From assembly GCA_009846685.1 (NCBI GenBank), contig VWVY01000003.1, positions 1-64,000 of the forward strand: a DNA stretch of 64,000 nt. The letters are read 5' to 3'. The notes beneath the pieces were generated by a model, which saw only the letters and a list, made by a program, of their open reading frames with translations, searched no databases and was not told the DNA's origin. Source of the DNA: Rhizobiales bacterium SYSU XM002. GTDB lineage: Bacteria > Pseudomonadota > Alphaproteobacteria > Rhizobiales > Beijerinckiaceae. Below, in pieces: positions 36,271-44,474 of this stretch; the stretch's first letter is position 1; each line of letters starts with the position of its first letter. Position numbers and translations under genes: made by a program.

Positions 36271-36732
36271 TCAGGGCAGAACCGACCGGTCCGCCACACC
36301 GGGCTTGCGTCGGAGGCGGATGATGACATCGACGTTGGCGATCTCGGTCCCCACCGGCAATGTCGGCAGCCGCACCACCCGTACCGCCTCGCCGATATCG
36401 AGCACGCGTCCCTCTCCCTCGATGAAGAAGTGCTGATGATCGGCGGTGTTGGTGTCGAAATAGGTCCGCGACGGATCGACCGCGAGAACACGCAGCAACC
36501 CCGCTTCCGTGAATTGTTTCAAGGTATTGTAGACCGTCGCGAGCGAGATCGGCACACCGGAGCGTTCCGCCTCCCCGTGCAGCTCTTCCGCCGTGACGTG
36601 GATATCTCGGCCACGAAAGAGGAGCGAAGCGAGAATGAGGCGCTGGCGCGTCGGCCGCAGCCCCGCCGCACGCAGCGTGTTCCGGGTGTGGGCGGCCCAG
36701 CACAGGGATTGGCCGACGGAGGGAGGCATCAT
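36271..36732 (-). CDS. irr: Irr-type Fur-family iron response regulator
   Basis: About 153 residues from the ATG at 36732 (AGGAGA site); a longer frame to 36810 would swallow the operator. A Fur winged-helix domain (NTLRAAGLRPTRQRLILASL, then SLATVYNTLKQFTEAGLL) is followed by a dimer domain with YFDTNTADHQHFFIEGEGRV, diagnostic of rhizobial Irr, which responds to haem/iron status. The usual HHH stretch reads H-Q-H here, and there is no Cys-Pro haem motif. It lies behind livF on the same strand, with its own TGCA-repeat promoter region, so it is attached to the benzoyl-CoA cluster, which needs much iron (BoxA Fe-S, BoxB diiron). Confidence 0.88.
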   Translation of the reverse strand: MMPPSVGQSLCWAAHTRNTLRAAGLRPTRQRLILASLLFRGRDIHVTAEELHGEAERSGVPISLATVYNTLKQFTEAGLLRVLAVDPSRTYFDTNTADHQHFFIEGEGRVLDIGEAVRVVRLPTLPVGTEIANVDVIIRLRRKPGVADRSVLP

Positions 36733-36751
36733 CAACGTCTCTCCTGATTTA

Positions 36752-36775
36752 TGCATTATATTGCAATATTTTGCA
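36752..36775. promoter_or_regulatory. Triple TGCA repeat upstream of irr (BoxR-type operator)
   Basis: TGCA occurs at 36752-36755, 36762-36765 and 36772-36775, separated by exactly six bases in an A+T-rich stretch, 20-43 bases upstream of the irr start. The spacing matches the repeats before livK, boxR, boxC and the DUF4863 gene. BzdR, a BoxR relative, binds direct TGCA repeats, so BoxR is the probable ligand. Confidence 0.65.
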
Positions 36776-36864
36776 TTATAAATCATAAACCGGTTTTGCT
36801 GGTCGGGCAAGCGGTCTTGCGCCGCCGACGCGGCAAAAATCGAAGCCAGATCACGGAAAGCAGA

Positions 36865-37575
36865 TCAGATGCCGAGATGCCGTTCGAGGATGCCCGGTTC
36901 GGCACGCAGTGCCGCGGGCGTACCGTCGAACGCGATCTCGCCCTTCGCCATCACGACCATGCGGTCGGCGACCCGGGCGAGGCTGCGATGGTCCTTGTCG
37001 ACAACGATCGTGGCGATGCCCTCGGCGCGGATGATATCGAGCATCGCCCATATCTCCTGCGCGATCAGCGGCGCGAGCCCTTCCGTCGCCTCGTCGAGCA
37101 GGATGAGATCAGGATTGGTCATCAGCGCGCGACCGATCGAGAGCATCTGCTGCTCGCCGCCGGAAAGCTGCAAGCCGCCGTGTCCTCGCCGCTGGTGGAG
37201 GCGAGGGAACACCTCGAAAACGCGCTCCAGCGTCCAGTTGCTATGCCCGTCCCGCCCAGGCCGCGCCGCCATGACCAGATTCTCGACCACATCGAGCGAG
37301 CCGAACACACCGCGCCCTTCCGGTACATAGGCGATACCCGCTCGGGCAATATCCTCCGGCTGTCGGTCGATGGTGCTCGCACCGTCAAAACGGATCTCGC
37401 CGCGCCGGTCGTGGATCAGCCCCATGATCGAGCGCAGTAGCGTGGTCTTGCCCATGCCGTTGCGGCCGATCAGCGCGATCTGCTCGCCGCGCCCGACCGA
37501 AAGCCCGACGCCATGCAAGGCCTGGCTGACGCCATAGAAGCTGCGGAGGTTTTCGATGACGAGAAGCGGGGTCAT
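36865..37575 (-). CDS. livF: Branched-chain-type ABC transporter ATP-binding protein LivF (aromatic acid uptake)
   Basis: A 236-residue ABC ATPase of the LivF/HAAT type: Walker A GRNGMGKTT, signature LSGGEQQML, Walker B LILLDEATEGLAPL and switch region VVDKDHRSL, where an Asp-His pair stands in place of the usual histidine context. It forms the ATPase pair with LivG. It overlaps livG by 4 bases and is last in livKHMGF. Placed inside the box cluster, the importer most likely carries benzoate or a related aromatic acid rather than leucine; this is inference from context. Confidence 0.9.
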   Translation of the reverse strand: MTPLLVIENLRSFYGVSQALHGVGLSVGRGEQIALIGRNGMGKTTLLRSIMGLIHDRRGEIRFDGASTIDRQPEDIARAGIAYVPEGRGVFGSLDVVENLVMAARPGRDGHSNWTLERVFEVFPRLHQRRGHGGLQLSGGEQQMLSIGRALMTNPDLILLDEATEGLAPLIAQEIWAMLDIIRAEGIATIVVDKDHRSLARVADRMVVMAKGEIAFDGTPAALRAEPGILERHLGI

Positions 37576-38330
37576 GCCACCTCCCCATGATCGCCGAGAT
37601 AGGCGGCGCGCACCGCCGGATGACTGCGCACCTCGGTCGGGGTCCCGGAAGCGATCACCTCGCCGTCCGCCATCACCGTCAGCCGGTCGGCGAGCGCAAA
37701 GACAGCGTCCATGTCGTGCTCGACCAGTAGCACAGCACGCGCCTCTTTCAGCCGCGCGATCAGCGCGATCATCCGTTGCGCCTCCGCCTGCCCCATGCCG
37801 GCGAGCGGCTCGTCGAGCAGGATCACACGCGGGCGGGTCGCCAGCACCATCGCGATTTCGAGCTGACGCTGCTCGCCGTGACTCATGAACCGCGCGATCG
37901 TTCCGGAGCGCGTGGACAACCCGACCTCGGCAATCGCGGCCTCGGCGGCTTCGTTGACGGCATGGTCGTTGACCACGTGGCCGAAGAGGCGCAGCGCATG
38001 GCCGGAATGGGCCTGCGCCGCGAGCCGCACGTTCTCGTGGACAGTCGAAGTCTGGAAAATCGTCGTCTTCTGGTAGGAGCGCCCGATGCCCGCCATCGCG
38101 CGCCGGTTCGGCGGCAGCGTGGTCACGTCCCGATCACCGAGGGTGACACGACCGGAAGACACCGGGATATCGCCGGAGAGAAGGTTGATGAGCGTGGACT
38201 TGCCGGCGCCGTTCGGGCCGATCACCGCATGGACCTCGCCGCGATGAACATCGAGCGAGACCCCGCCCACCGCCATCAGCCCGCCGAAGCGACGATGGAG
38301 CCCCTCCGCGCGCAGCAGGATCTCAGCCAT
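37572..38330 (-). CDS. livG: Branched-chain-type ABC transporter ATP-binding protein LivG
   Basis: About 252 residues from the ATG at 38330, which overlaps the livM stop by 8 bases; a frame from 38378 would overlap more. Walker A is GPNGAGKST, the signature region is SHGEQRQLEIAM (H in place of the second G of LSGGE, common in LivG), Walker B is VILLDEPLAGM and the switch histidine is in LLVEHDMDAVF. Together with LivF it powers the HAAT-family importer of the benzoyl-CoA cluster. Confidence 0.9.
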   Translation of the reverse strand: MAEILLRAEGLHRRFGGLMAVGGVSLDVHRGEVHAVIGPNGAGKSTLINLLSGDIPVSSGRVTLGDRDVTTLPPNRRAMAGIGRSYQKTTIFQTSTVHENVRLAAQAHSGHALRLFGHVVNDHAVNEAAEAAIAEVGLSTRSGTIARFMSHGEQRQLEIAMVLATRPRVILLDEPLAGMGQAEAQRMIALIARLKEARAVLLVEHDMDAVFALADRLTVMADGEVIASGTPTEVRSHPAVRAAYLGDHGEVA

Positions 38331-39348
38331 GCGCCTTCTCCTCGACCGCTTCACCCGTCGTGTCCGGTGCCTCCCCACGCTCCGGCATCACCAGCGCACC
38401 GAGTTGCTGGAGACCTCCCGGAAGCAGGAAAACGAGCGCGATGATGATGAGCCCTTTCACAAGCTTCCAGTTGTCGAACAGCGACTTAAGAACTTCCTCA
38501 AGCCCCATCAGCGCAATTGCGCCAACCAGCGGCCCGACGAGCGAGGAAAGCCCGCCGAGCACGACCATCACCAGCACGGTCGCGGAAAGGTGCCACCCCA
38601 GCATCTGCGGCGCGACGAAACCGAACTGGGCCGCCGAGAGATAGCCCGCCACGGCGGCGATCACCGCCGAAATGACGAAGGCCGCGAGGCGCAGCCCGAA
38701 GACCGGAAAACCAAGCGAAAGTGCGCGGCGTTCATTGTCCCGTGCCGCCGCGAGTGCATGGCCGAACGGCGAGCCGACGAGACCTTTCAGGAACAGCAGC
38801 GTCAGGAACAGCGCGCCGAGCGAAACGAAATAGAAATGCGTCTTGTTGCCGAGATCGACGAGCCGGAAACCCGCGATCACCGCTTCCGGCTCGTAATAAA
38901 TATAGATCCCGTCCGAGCCGCCGCCGATCTTGGTGTCGTGGAACAGGTAGAAAAGCATCTCGCCGAACGCGAGCGTCGCCATGATAAAATAGATGCCGCG
39001 CGTGCGTAGCGAGAGCGCGCCGATCACGGCCGCGACCGCCGCGACGACGATCATAGCCAGCGGCAGCGTAATGAAGATCGATGCCCCACCGCTCGCAGGA
39101 CTCGTCAGCGCCAGCACGTAGCCGGCGAGGCCAAAGAAAGCGGCGTGGCAGAGACTGACGAGGCCGCCATAGCCGACGACAAGATTGAGGGCGAGCGCGA
39201 GGATGCCCATCAGCATCGCCTTCGAGAGGAACTGGACATAGTAGACCGGAACCACGAAGGGCAGCACCAGTGAGACCAACAGACTGGCAACAAGCGCGAT
39301 GCGATAGAAGCGGGACGAGACGTGCGTTGCCCCCGGGAGCTTCGCCAT
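38323..39348 (-). CDS. livM: Branched-chain-type ABC transporter permease LivM
   Basis: About 341 residues from the ATG at 39348, one base after the livH stop. An integral membrane permease with eight to ten hydrophobic segments. The LivM-type core includes MAILALALNLVVGYGGLVSL and the LAAARDNERRALSLGF coupling loop; the C-terminus has a charged tail after FLLPGGLQQLG. It forms the translocation pore with LivH. Confidence 0.92.
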   Translation of the reverse strand: MAKLPGATHVSSRFYRIALVASLLVSLVLPFVVPVYYVQFLSKAMLMGILALALNLVVGYGGLVSLCHAAFFGLAGYVLALTSPASGGASIFITLPLAMIVVAAVAAVIGALSLRTRGIYFIMATLAFGEMLFYLFHDTKIGGGSDGIYIYYEPEAVIAGFRLVDLGNKTHFYFVSLGALFLTLLFLKGLVGSPFGHALAAARDNERRALSLGFPVFGLRLAAFVISAVIAAVAGYLSAAQFGFVAPQMLGWHLSATVLVMVVLGGLSSLVGPLVGAIALMGLEEVLKSLFDNWKLVKGLIIIALVFLLPGGLQQLGALVMPERGEAPDTTGEAVEEKAHG

Positions 39349-39349
39349 C

Positions 39350-40222
39350 TCAGTGCCCCTGCTTGCCAAGAAGGCCGTTCGGCCGCCACAGGAGGATGCC
39401 TGCCATCAGGACGTAGATCAGGATCGATGAAACCTGCGGGAAAAATACCTTTCCGAAGGTATCGGTGAGCCCGATCAGCAGCGCGCCGATCGCCGCCCCG
39501 GCAACTGAGCCGATCCCGCCGAGCACCACGACAACGAAGGAAAGGATCAGCATCCCATCGCCCATGCCCGGAAAAACGGTCGAGACCGGCGCGACGAGGA
39601 TGCCGCCGAGCGCCGCCAGCGCGATCCCTCCGGCGAAGACGTAACGGTTGAGCCGATCAAAGGAGATGCCAAGTGCCCGCGTCATGTCGCGGTTTTCGGC
39701 TCCTGCGCGGATGATCATGCCGAGCCGGGTCTTCTGGATCACGAAGAAGATGATAGCAGCGACAATCAGACAGAACACGCATAGAGCCAGCCGGTAAATC
39801 GGATAGGAAAGGAGCTCGGTCAACTGGATCGACCCCTTCAGCCAGTCCGGCGGCGGGACCGAATGGACGTCCTTGCCGAACAGGATCTGACGGCTCTCGT
39901 CGATCACGAGAATAAAGCCGAAGCTGAGCAGCACCTGCGCGAGGTGGTCACGCCCGATCATCCGCTTGACGAAGACCTCCTCCAGCACGAGCCCGATCAC
40001 GAAGGCGATCGCCGTGCCGCCGATCAGCGCGACGAGGAAGTTCCCCGTGTAGGCGGAGAGCCAATACGCGAGGTAGGCGCCAAGCATGTAGAACGCGCCA
40101 TGCGCGAGGTTGATGACGCCCAGAATGCCGAACACCAGCGACAGCCCGCTGGCGACCAGGAAAAGCACGAGCCCGTACTGGACACCGTTCAGCAATTGAA
40201 CGGCGAAGGTGGCGGCATTCAT
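39350..40222 (-). CDS. livH: Branched-chain-type ABC transporter permease LivH
   Basis: A 290-residue permease with about eight membrane segments. LivH hallmarks are LLNGVQYGLVLFLVASGLSL near the N-terminus, GILGVINLAHGAFYMLGAYL, and the coupling loop RAGAENRDMTRALGISFDRL. It pairs with LivM. The 65 bases before it contain a GC-rich hairpin that separates it from the highly expressed binding-protein gene. Confidence 0.92.
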   Translation of the reverse strand: MNAATFAVQLLNGVQYGLVLFLVASGLSLVFGILGVINLAHGAFYMLGAYLAYWLSAYTGNFLVALIGGTAIAFVIGLVLEEVFVKRMIGRDHLAQVLLSFGFILVIDESRQILFGKDVHSVPPPDWLKGSIQLTELLSYPIYRLALCVFCLIVAAIIFFVIQKTRLGMIIRAGAENRDMTRALGISFDRLNRYVFAGGIALAALGGILVAPVSTVFPGMGDGMLILSFVVVVLGGIGSVAGAAIGALLIGLTDTFGKVFFPQVSSILIYVLMAGILLWRPNGLLGKQGH

Positions 40223-40245
40223 GAAGGAAGCATCCCGAAGAAAGC

Positions 40246-40275
40246 GGGCGGGGAGGAAGAGGAAGCCCCCCGCCC
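40246..40275 (-). other. Intercistronic hairpin between livK and livH
   Basis: GGGCGGGG (40246-40253) and CCCCGCCC (40268-40275) pair around a 14-base loop in the minus-strand transcript, after the livK stop. There is no clear U-run, so it looks like a stabiliser/attenuator rather than a full terminator. The placement repeats that after gltI at 28568-28598. Confidence 0.55.
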
Positions 40276-40287
40276 AGTCTGGTGACC

Positions 40288-41493
40288 TTAGGCCCGGCAG
40301 CCGCGCGCCGGATCGTCCACCGCCTTGCCGGCGACGCCGATCTTGACGTTCTGCCCCTTGCGGACTTCGCGCAGATAGATGTCCTGCACCGGATTATTAC
40401 CTTTGTTGAAGGACACAGGGCCGCGCGGGCTGTCGATCTTCGCGGCGCGCATCGCCGCAACCATCGGTGCACGGGCGGTGAAATCGCCCTTCACCGCCTT
40501 GAGGCCGATATCGAGCAGCGCAGCGGCATCGTAGCCCTGCACCGCGTAGATATCGCCTTCCTTGCCGGTCTTCTTCAGGAAAGCCTCGGAGAAGGTCTTG
40601 TTCGTCGCCCCATCAAGATTGTCGGCGTAGTGCAGTGTCGTCTTGATGCCTTCGGCCGCATCGCCCTGTGCCTGCAAGGTGCCGTCTGTGAGGAAGCCCG
40701 CGCCGTAAAGCGGGATCGATTTACTGAGCCCCGCCGCCGCGTAGTCGCGGACGAACTTCACCGCGCCGCCGCCAGCGAAGAACGCGAAGACGGCATCGGG
40801 CTTGAGCGTCGCGATGCGAGTAATCAGCGCCTGGAATTCGACCTCGGGGAAAGGCACGGCGAGATCCTCGACAACCTTGCCGCCCGCCGCAGTAAAGCCT
40901 TCCTTGAAGGCATCGACCATCTGTTGCCCGGCCGCATAGCGCCAGGTGATCGTGGCAACGTTCTTGTGGCCAGCATCGAACATCACCTTACCCATCGGCT
41001 GACAGACCTGCCAGTTCGAGAACGATGTGCGAAAGATATGCGGCGCGCAAAGCGGGCCTGTGGCCTCGTTTACGCCCGCGTTGGGGATGACCAGCATGGT
41101 GTTCGTATCGCGCGCGACCTTGACCATCGCCATCGCGACGCCGGAATGCACCGTGCCGACGACGATATCGACCTTATCGCGCCCGACCAGGCGGTTCATG
41201 TTGTCGGTCGCCGATTCCGGCTTCGATTCGTCGTCAATCTGCACGAATTCGATCGCCCGCCCGCCAAGTTTGCCACCCTGCTGCTCGGCATAGAGCCGGA
41301 AGCCGTTGTCGATGAATTGCCCAAGGCGACCGAAAGTGCCGGAATAGGGCAGCATCAACCCCACCTTGAGCGGCGCACCCTGCGCAATGGCAGGCGTGGG
41401 AAAACGGAAGGCGGAAGCGCCGGCGACAAGCCCGCTCGCCCCCAGGAGAAAACGTCGGCGGTCGGGCCGGATGATCAGATCGGATTTCGACAT
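40288..41493 (-). CDS. livK: Periplasmic substrate-binding protein of the aromatic acid ABC importer (LivK family)
   Basis: 401 residues with a twin-arginine type leader (D-R-R-R-F-L-L-G-A-S-G near residue 8-18), then a type I periplasmic binding fold: KVGLMLPYSGTFGRLGQFID, VGRDKVDIVVGTVHSGVAMA and a second lobe with DAVFAFFAGGGAVKFVRDYA. Proteins of this HAAT class near box, hba or pca genes bind benzoate or hydroxycinnamate-like acids, so an aromatic ligand is likely; none is readable from sequence. It is first in livKHMGF and has two TGCA-repeat sites 40-100 bases upstream. Confidence 0.9.
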   Translation of the reverse strand: MSKSDLIIRPDRRRFLLGASGLVAGASAFRFPTPAIAQGAPLKVGLMLPYSGTFGRLGQFIDNGFRLYAEQQGGKLGGRAIEFVQIDDESKPESATDNMNRLVGRDKVDIVVGTVHSGVAMAMVKVARDTNTMLVIPNAGVNEATGPLCAPHIFRTSFSNWQVCQPMGKVMFDAGHKNVATITWRYAAGQQMVDAFKEGFTAAGGKVVEDLAVPFPEVEFQALITRIATLKPDAVFAFFAGGGAVKFVRDYAAAGLSKSIPLYGAGFLTDGTLQAQGDAAEGIKTTLHYADNLDGATNKTFSEAFLKKTGKEGDIYAVQGYDAAALLDIGLKAVKGDFTARAPMVAAMRAAKIDSPRGPVSFNKGNNPVQDIYLREVRKGQNVKIGVAGKAVDDPARGCRA

Positions 41494-41531
41494 GGCATTC
41501 CCTCTCTCGGCTCTTGCTGGCCTGTCATTAA

Positions 41532-41597
41532 TGCATTTTGTTGCAATGCACTGCTTGGACGCCTCCGCGTCACGAGCAATTTATGTATAATAATGCA
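41532..41597. promoter_or_regulatory. TGCA-repeat operators upstream of livK
   Basis: TGCA at 41532-41535 and 41542-41545 has the exact six-base spacer, with a further TGCA at 41547-41550. A second site is TGTA at 41584-41587, six bases, TGCA at 41594-41597. Both lie within about 105 bases upstream of the livK start at 41493, as expected for BoxR control of transporter transcription. Confidence 0.65.
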
Positions 41598-41724
41598 CAA
41601 ATCGAGTCAATCGAGATTCCTGCCGGGATCATCATGCGCAATAAAGTGCTGAATGAACTGATTTGGGCGGCGAACCGGTCAGGACCATGAAGGAAATGGC
41701 GGTCGCCACCCCGGAAACCGGCGA

Positions 41725-42642
41725 TCAGGCCAGGAACTTGCGCTCGCGGATCAGTTCGATGAGTTCGGCGAGCGAGGTCTCGATACTCTTGCCTGAGGTA
41801 TCGAGCTGGGCCAGCGCCCGCTCGTAAAGCGGTTCGCGGCTGACGAGAATCGACTTGAGCTGTTCCATCGCCTCCGGATTGCCGGACATCGGCCGCGTAT
41901 CGCCCTGCGCGAGAACCCGCATCATATGCTCGCGTGGCGCCGCCTTGACCCAGACAGTATGGAACCGGCTAAGCAGCATCTTGTAGGTATCCGGTTCGGC
42001 GACAATGCCACCGGCAACGGCGAGGATCATGCTCTCGTGCGTAGCGACGACGCGCCCGATCGCCTGTGCTTCCAGCTTGCGGTAGCCCTCCTGCCCGTAG
42101 AGCGCGAGCACCTCGTTGACCGGCATTCCGGCCTGCTCCTCGATCTCACGGTTGAGCTCGACGAAGGGAATGCCCAGCGCTTTGCCGGCCATCGCACCAA
42201 GGGTCGACTTGCCCGCCCCGCGAAGGCCTATCAGGCAGACGCGATGCGCCCGCATCGCCTCGTCCGGCTCGGGATTGAGCATCTGCATGACGCGCTTGCG
42301 GACGTCTGCGCTGGCGACGCGGTAGAGATCCATGATCCGCAGCGCCTCGGAGGTCCAAGGGTCCTCCTCGCTGATCAGCCATTCGATCCGGTGATCGAGC
42401 GCAATGGCGACGCGCTGGAGAAGGCCGATGGAAATGTTGCCGTCACCCGCTTCGAGCTGCGCGAGATAGCGCGGGGAAACACCGGACATGTCCGAAAGAA
42501 CGCGACGGGGAATACCCTTGCGCTCGCGCGCCTTGCGGACGCGCTCGCCGACGCGTATCATCAGCGCAGCGACGGTCTCATCGGCATAGGTGCCAGCCTC
42601 GCTGGGCGTGGCCTCGCCTCGGAAATTGGTGATTTCCCCCAT
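41725..42642 (-). CDS. boxR: BoxR transcriptional regulator (XRE domain fused to a shikimate-kinase-like domain)
   Basis: About 305 residues (ATG at 42642; one at 42648 is equally possible). Residues about 35-90 are an XRE/lambda-type helix-turn-helix (RKARERKGIPRRVLSDMSGV followed by SPRYLAQLEAGDGNISIG). Residues about 135-300 resemble shikimate kinase, with the P-loop GLRGAGKST at 141-149. This architecture defines BzdR/BoxR, repressors that bind benzoyl-CoA through the kinase-like domain and then release the benzoate operons. It sits between the thioesterase and livK genes, and TGCA repeats precede it, implying autoregulation. Confidence 0.94.
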   Translation of the reverse strand: MGEITNFRGEATPSEAGTYADETVAALMIRVGERVRKARERKGIPRRVLSDMSGVSPRYLAQLEAGDGNISIGLLQRVAIALDHRIEWLISEEDPWTSEALRIMDLYRVASADVRKRVMQMLNPEPDEAMRAHRVCLIGLRGAGKSTLGAMAGKALGIPFVELNREIEEQAGMPVNEVLALYGQEGYRKLEAQAIGRVVATHESMILAVAGGIVAEPDTYKMLLSRFHTVWVKAAPREHMMRVLAQGDTRPMSGNPEAMEQLKSILVSREPLYERALAQLDTSGKSIETSLAELIELIRERKFLA

Positions 42643-42659
42643 CGCCAACCTGAAGATTG

Positions 42660-42673
42660 TGCAAAATATTGCA
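42660..42673. promoter_or_regulatory. TGCA-repeat operator at the boxR promoter
   Basis: TGCA at 42660-42663 and 42670-42673 with a six-base AAATAT-like spacer, 12-31 bases upstream of the boxR start. The position over the presumed boxR promoter suggests autoregulation. Confidence 0.6.
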
Positions 42674-42720
42674 TAAATCTAACAGATTTGCTCCGTTAAT
42701 CAATTGATTTCTGTCAACAG

Positions 42721-42734
42721 AGCAAAATTTTGCT
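42721..42734. promoter_or_regulatory. Palindromic AGCA-N6-TGCT element upstream of boxR
   Basis: AGCAAAATTTTGCT is a perfect 14-base palindrome at the end of the thioesterase gene. It keeps the 10-bp spacing of the TGCA boxes, but with AGCA/TGCT ends. It may be a second, weaker BoxR site for boxR; it lacks the GC content of a terminator stem. Confidence 0.4.
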
Positions 42735-43174
42735 CATTTCTCAGCTCGAAGCTGGGCCGTGACGACTTCGATAATATCCTTCGGCGGCACCTGCTTGGCG
42801 AAGCGGTTCGCGACGATGAAGACACAGACGAATCGCCCCTCGAAGCAGAGTGTGCCGTTCTGTCGCGCGGCGACGCGAAATTCGATTGATGTTTCGCCGA
42901 GACGGCTGGGCCAGACCTCGCATTCGAGCGGATAACGCGGCGTCACCGGCGCCCGGAAATCCATCGACATATGCACAAATGGCGTGCCGACATTGCGGTC
43001 GAGTTCAAGCTGGTACCAGCCGTGCCCGAGGTGGCGATCCCACCAAGCGTCGATTGCATCAAGCGCGAACCACGGCAGACGGCCGGTGTAGGCGATCCTC
43101 GCCGGGTCGCAATCTCCCCAGGTCACGCGGATCGGATGGACGAAGGCGCCGGGCGCCAGCTCGGCGGCAGACAC
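42734..43174 (-). CDS. Hotdog-fold acyl-CoA thioesterase of the box operon
   Basis: A 146-residue hotdog-fold protein with the 4-hydroxybenzoyl-CoA thioesterase signature WGDCDPARIAY (residues about 19-29, containing the catalytic aspartate), HMSMDFRAPVTPRYPLE and the terminal beta strands. It starts directly after the boxA stop, at the end of boxC-boxB-boxA. A thioesterase here can free CoA from stalled or dead-end aromatic CoA thioesters when the oxygenase is limiting. That proofreading role is known for related box and bad clusters and is inferred here. Confidence 0.88.
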   Translation of the reverse strand: MSAAELAPGAFVHPIRVTWGDCDPARIAYTGRLPWFALDAIDAWWDRHLGHGWYQLELDRNVGTPFVHMSMDFRAPVTPRYPLECEVWPSRLGETSIEFRVAARQNGTLCFEGRFVCVFIVANRFAKQVPPKDIIEVVTAQLRAEK

Positions 43175-44365
43175 TTAATAGGTCTCCACATGGTATCGGC
43201 CGCTCTCGCGCATCGCGTTGCGGATGCCGGTCCATTCGAGCCCCACGCCGCGCGCGATATCGGACAGCGCCTCCTCGACGCCGCTCTCCATCGCCTTGAG
43301 GCCGCAGATGTAGATATAGCCGTCCGGATCCTGAAGCAGCGCCGCGACCTCGTCGCGATTAGCGCGGAGCTGGTCCTGCACATAGTTCTTCGGCGTATCC
43401 TTGAGCCGACTGAACGCGAAATACTTCCTGAGAAAACGATCCGGCACCTTGTTGAGCGGCCCGAAATACGGAAGGTCCTCCGGCGAGCGAGCGCCGAAAT
43501 AGAGCATCAGCCGCCCAGTCAGCCCCGGATTTTCGCGTTGCCTCCGCATGGTGAAACCACGGAACGGCGCGGAGCCGGTTCCGGTGCAGATCATCAAGAG
43601 TTTTGCCTGTGGGTCTGAAGGCAGAAGGAAGGTCGCACCGAAAGGCCCGGTCACCTCGACCTTGTCGCCCATCTTGAGATCGCAAACATAGTTCGAGCAC
43701 AATCCGCCTGGCTCGCGCTTCACGGTAAGCGAGAGGTTGTTGAAATTGGGTCGCTCGCCGTCGCGCGGACTCGAAACCGAATAAAGGCGGGGCAGGTACC
43801 GCTTGCCCTCCGCATCGACGCCCGGCGGGATAATACCGATGCTCTGCCCTTCAAGCACGGGGAACGGCGTCATCCCGAAATCAAGGATGATGTGGCGGAC
43901 ATCGGAATCGCTGCCCGCACTCGTCAGACGGTAGTTACCCTGCACGGTCGCAACCGCCGGCTTGCCGAGATTGTAGAGGTTGATCGAGGGCTTCGAGGCG
44001 GAGAGCGGCGCTTTCGGCTTACCTCCGCCACCGCGATGCGCCTCCGCGAGCAACTGCGCCATCGCTTCGTCGAGCGCTTCGAGCCCGGCGTCCTCATCCG
44101 GCGTCGCGACCTCGGCCTGCTTCGGTAATTCGCCCCAGCCGAACTGCTCGGCGAGGGTGTACGGCGTCTCGACGAGGCGCCACTCGTCGATCGAGCCGGT
44201 CGGGCAGGGAGCGATGCAATCCATGCAGAAATTGCACGTCTCGGCATCGACCACGACGTTGTTGTCATCGTGATGGATGGCGTTGATCGGACACACGGAT
44301 TCGCAAGTGTAGCACCGGATGCAGATCTCCGGATCGATGAGATGCTGTTTGACCGGCTTGTTCAT
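43175..44365 (-). CDS. boxA: Benzoyl-CoA 2,3-epoxidase reductase component BoxA
   Basis: A 396-residue NADPH-dependent iron-sulfur flavoprotein that passes electrons to BoxB. The N-terminal ferredoxin domain holds two [4Fe-4S] motifs: C15, C18, C21, C25 and C44, C47, C50, C54. After a linker rich in Ala/Gly/Lys (about 90-130), a ferredoxin-NADP reductase module follows, with RLYSVSSPRDGE (FAD), GGLCSNYVCDL and CTGTGSAPFRGF (NADPH). It is separated from boxB by 109 bases with a stable hairpin, and joined directly to the thioesterase gene. Confidence 0.96.
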   Translation of the reverse strand: MNKPVKQHLIDPEICIRCYTCESVCPINAIHHDDNNVVVDAETCNFCMDCIAPCPTGSIDEWRLVETPYTLAEQFGWGELPKQAEVATPDEDAGLEALDEAMAQLLAEAHRGGGGKPKAPLSASKPSINLYNLGKPAVATVQGNYRLTSAGSDSDVRHIILDFGMTPFPVLEGQSIGIIPPGVDAEGKRYLPRLYSVSSPRDGERPNFNNLSLTVKREPGGLCSNYVCDLKMGDKVEVTGPFGATFLLPSDPQAKLLMICTGTGSAPFRGFTMRRQRENPGLTGRLMLYFGARSPEDLPYFGPLNKVPDRFLRKYFAFSRLKDTPKNYVQDQLRANRDEVAALLQDPDGYIYICGLKAMESGVEEALSDIARGVGLEWTGIRNAMRESGRYHVETY

Positions 44366-44421
44366 CGCGCTCGGTTTCCTCCTCGAAAGCGGGGCCGGAA
44401 AGCGGGATCGACTGTAGTGCG

Positions 44422-44455
44422 AGGGCGCCCGGCCGGGAGATGCCGAGCGCCCTCT
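44422..44455 (-). other. Hairpin between boxB and boxA
   Basis: GAGGGCGC (44422-44429) pairs with GCGCCCTC (44448-44455), with further CCGG/CCGG pairing possible in the loop. In the minus-strand transcript it follows boxB and precedes boxA, without a U-run. It could protect the boxCB message or lower boxA expression relative to boxB. Confidence 0.5.
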
Positions 44456-44474
44456 TCCACAGTGGCGAACCTGC

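Noticed and set aside
40282-41652. A 456-codon plus-strand open frame over livK
   Set aside because: It lies opposite the LivK binding-protein gene in the mirror frame, with an Arg/His-rich composition typical of a shadow frame.
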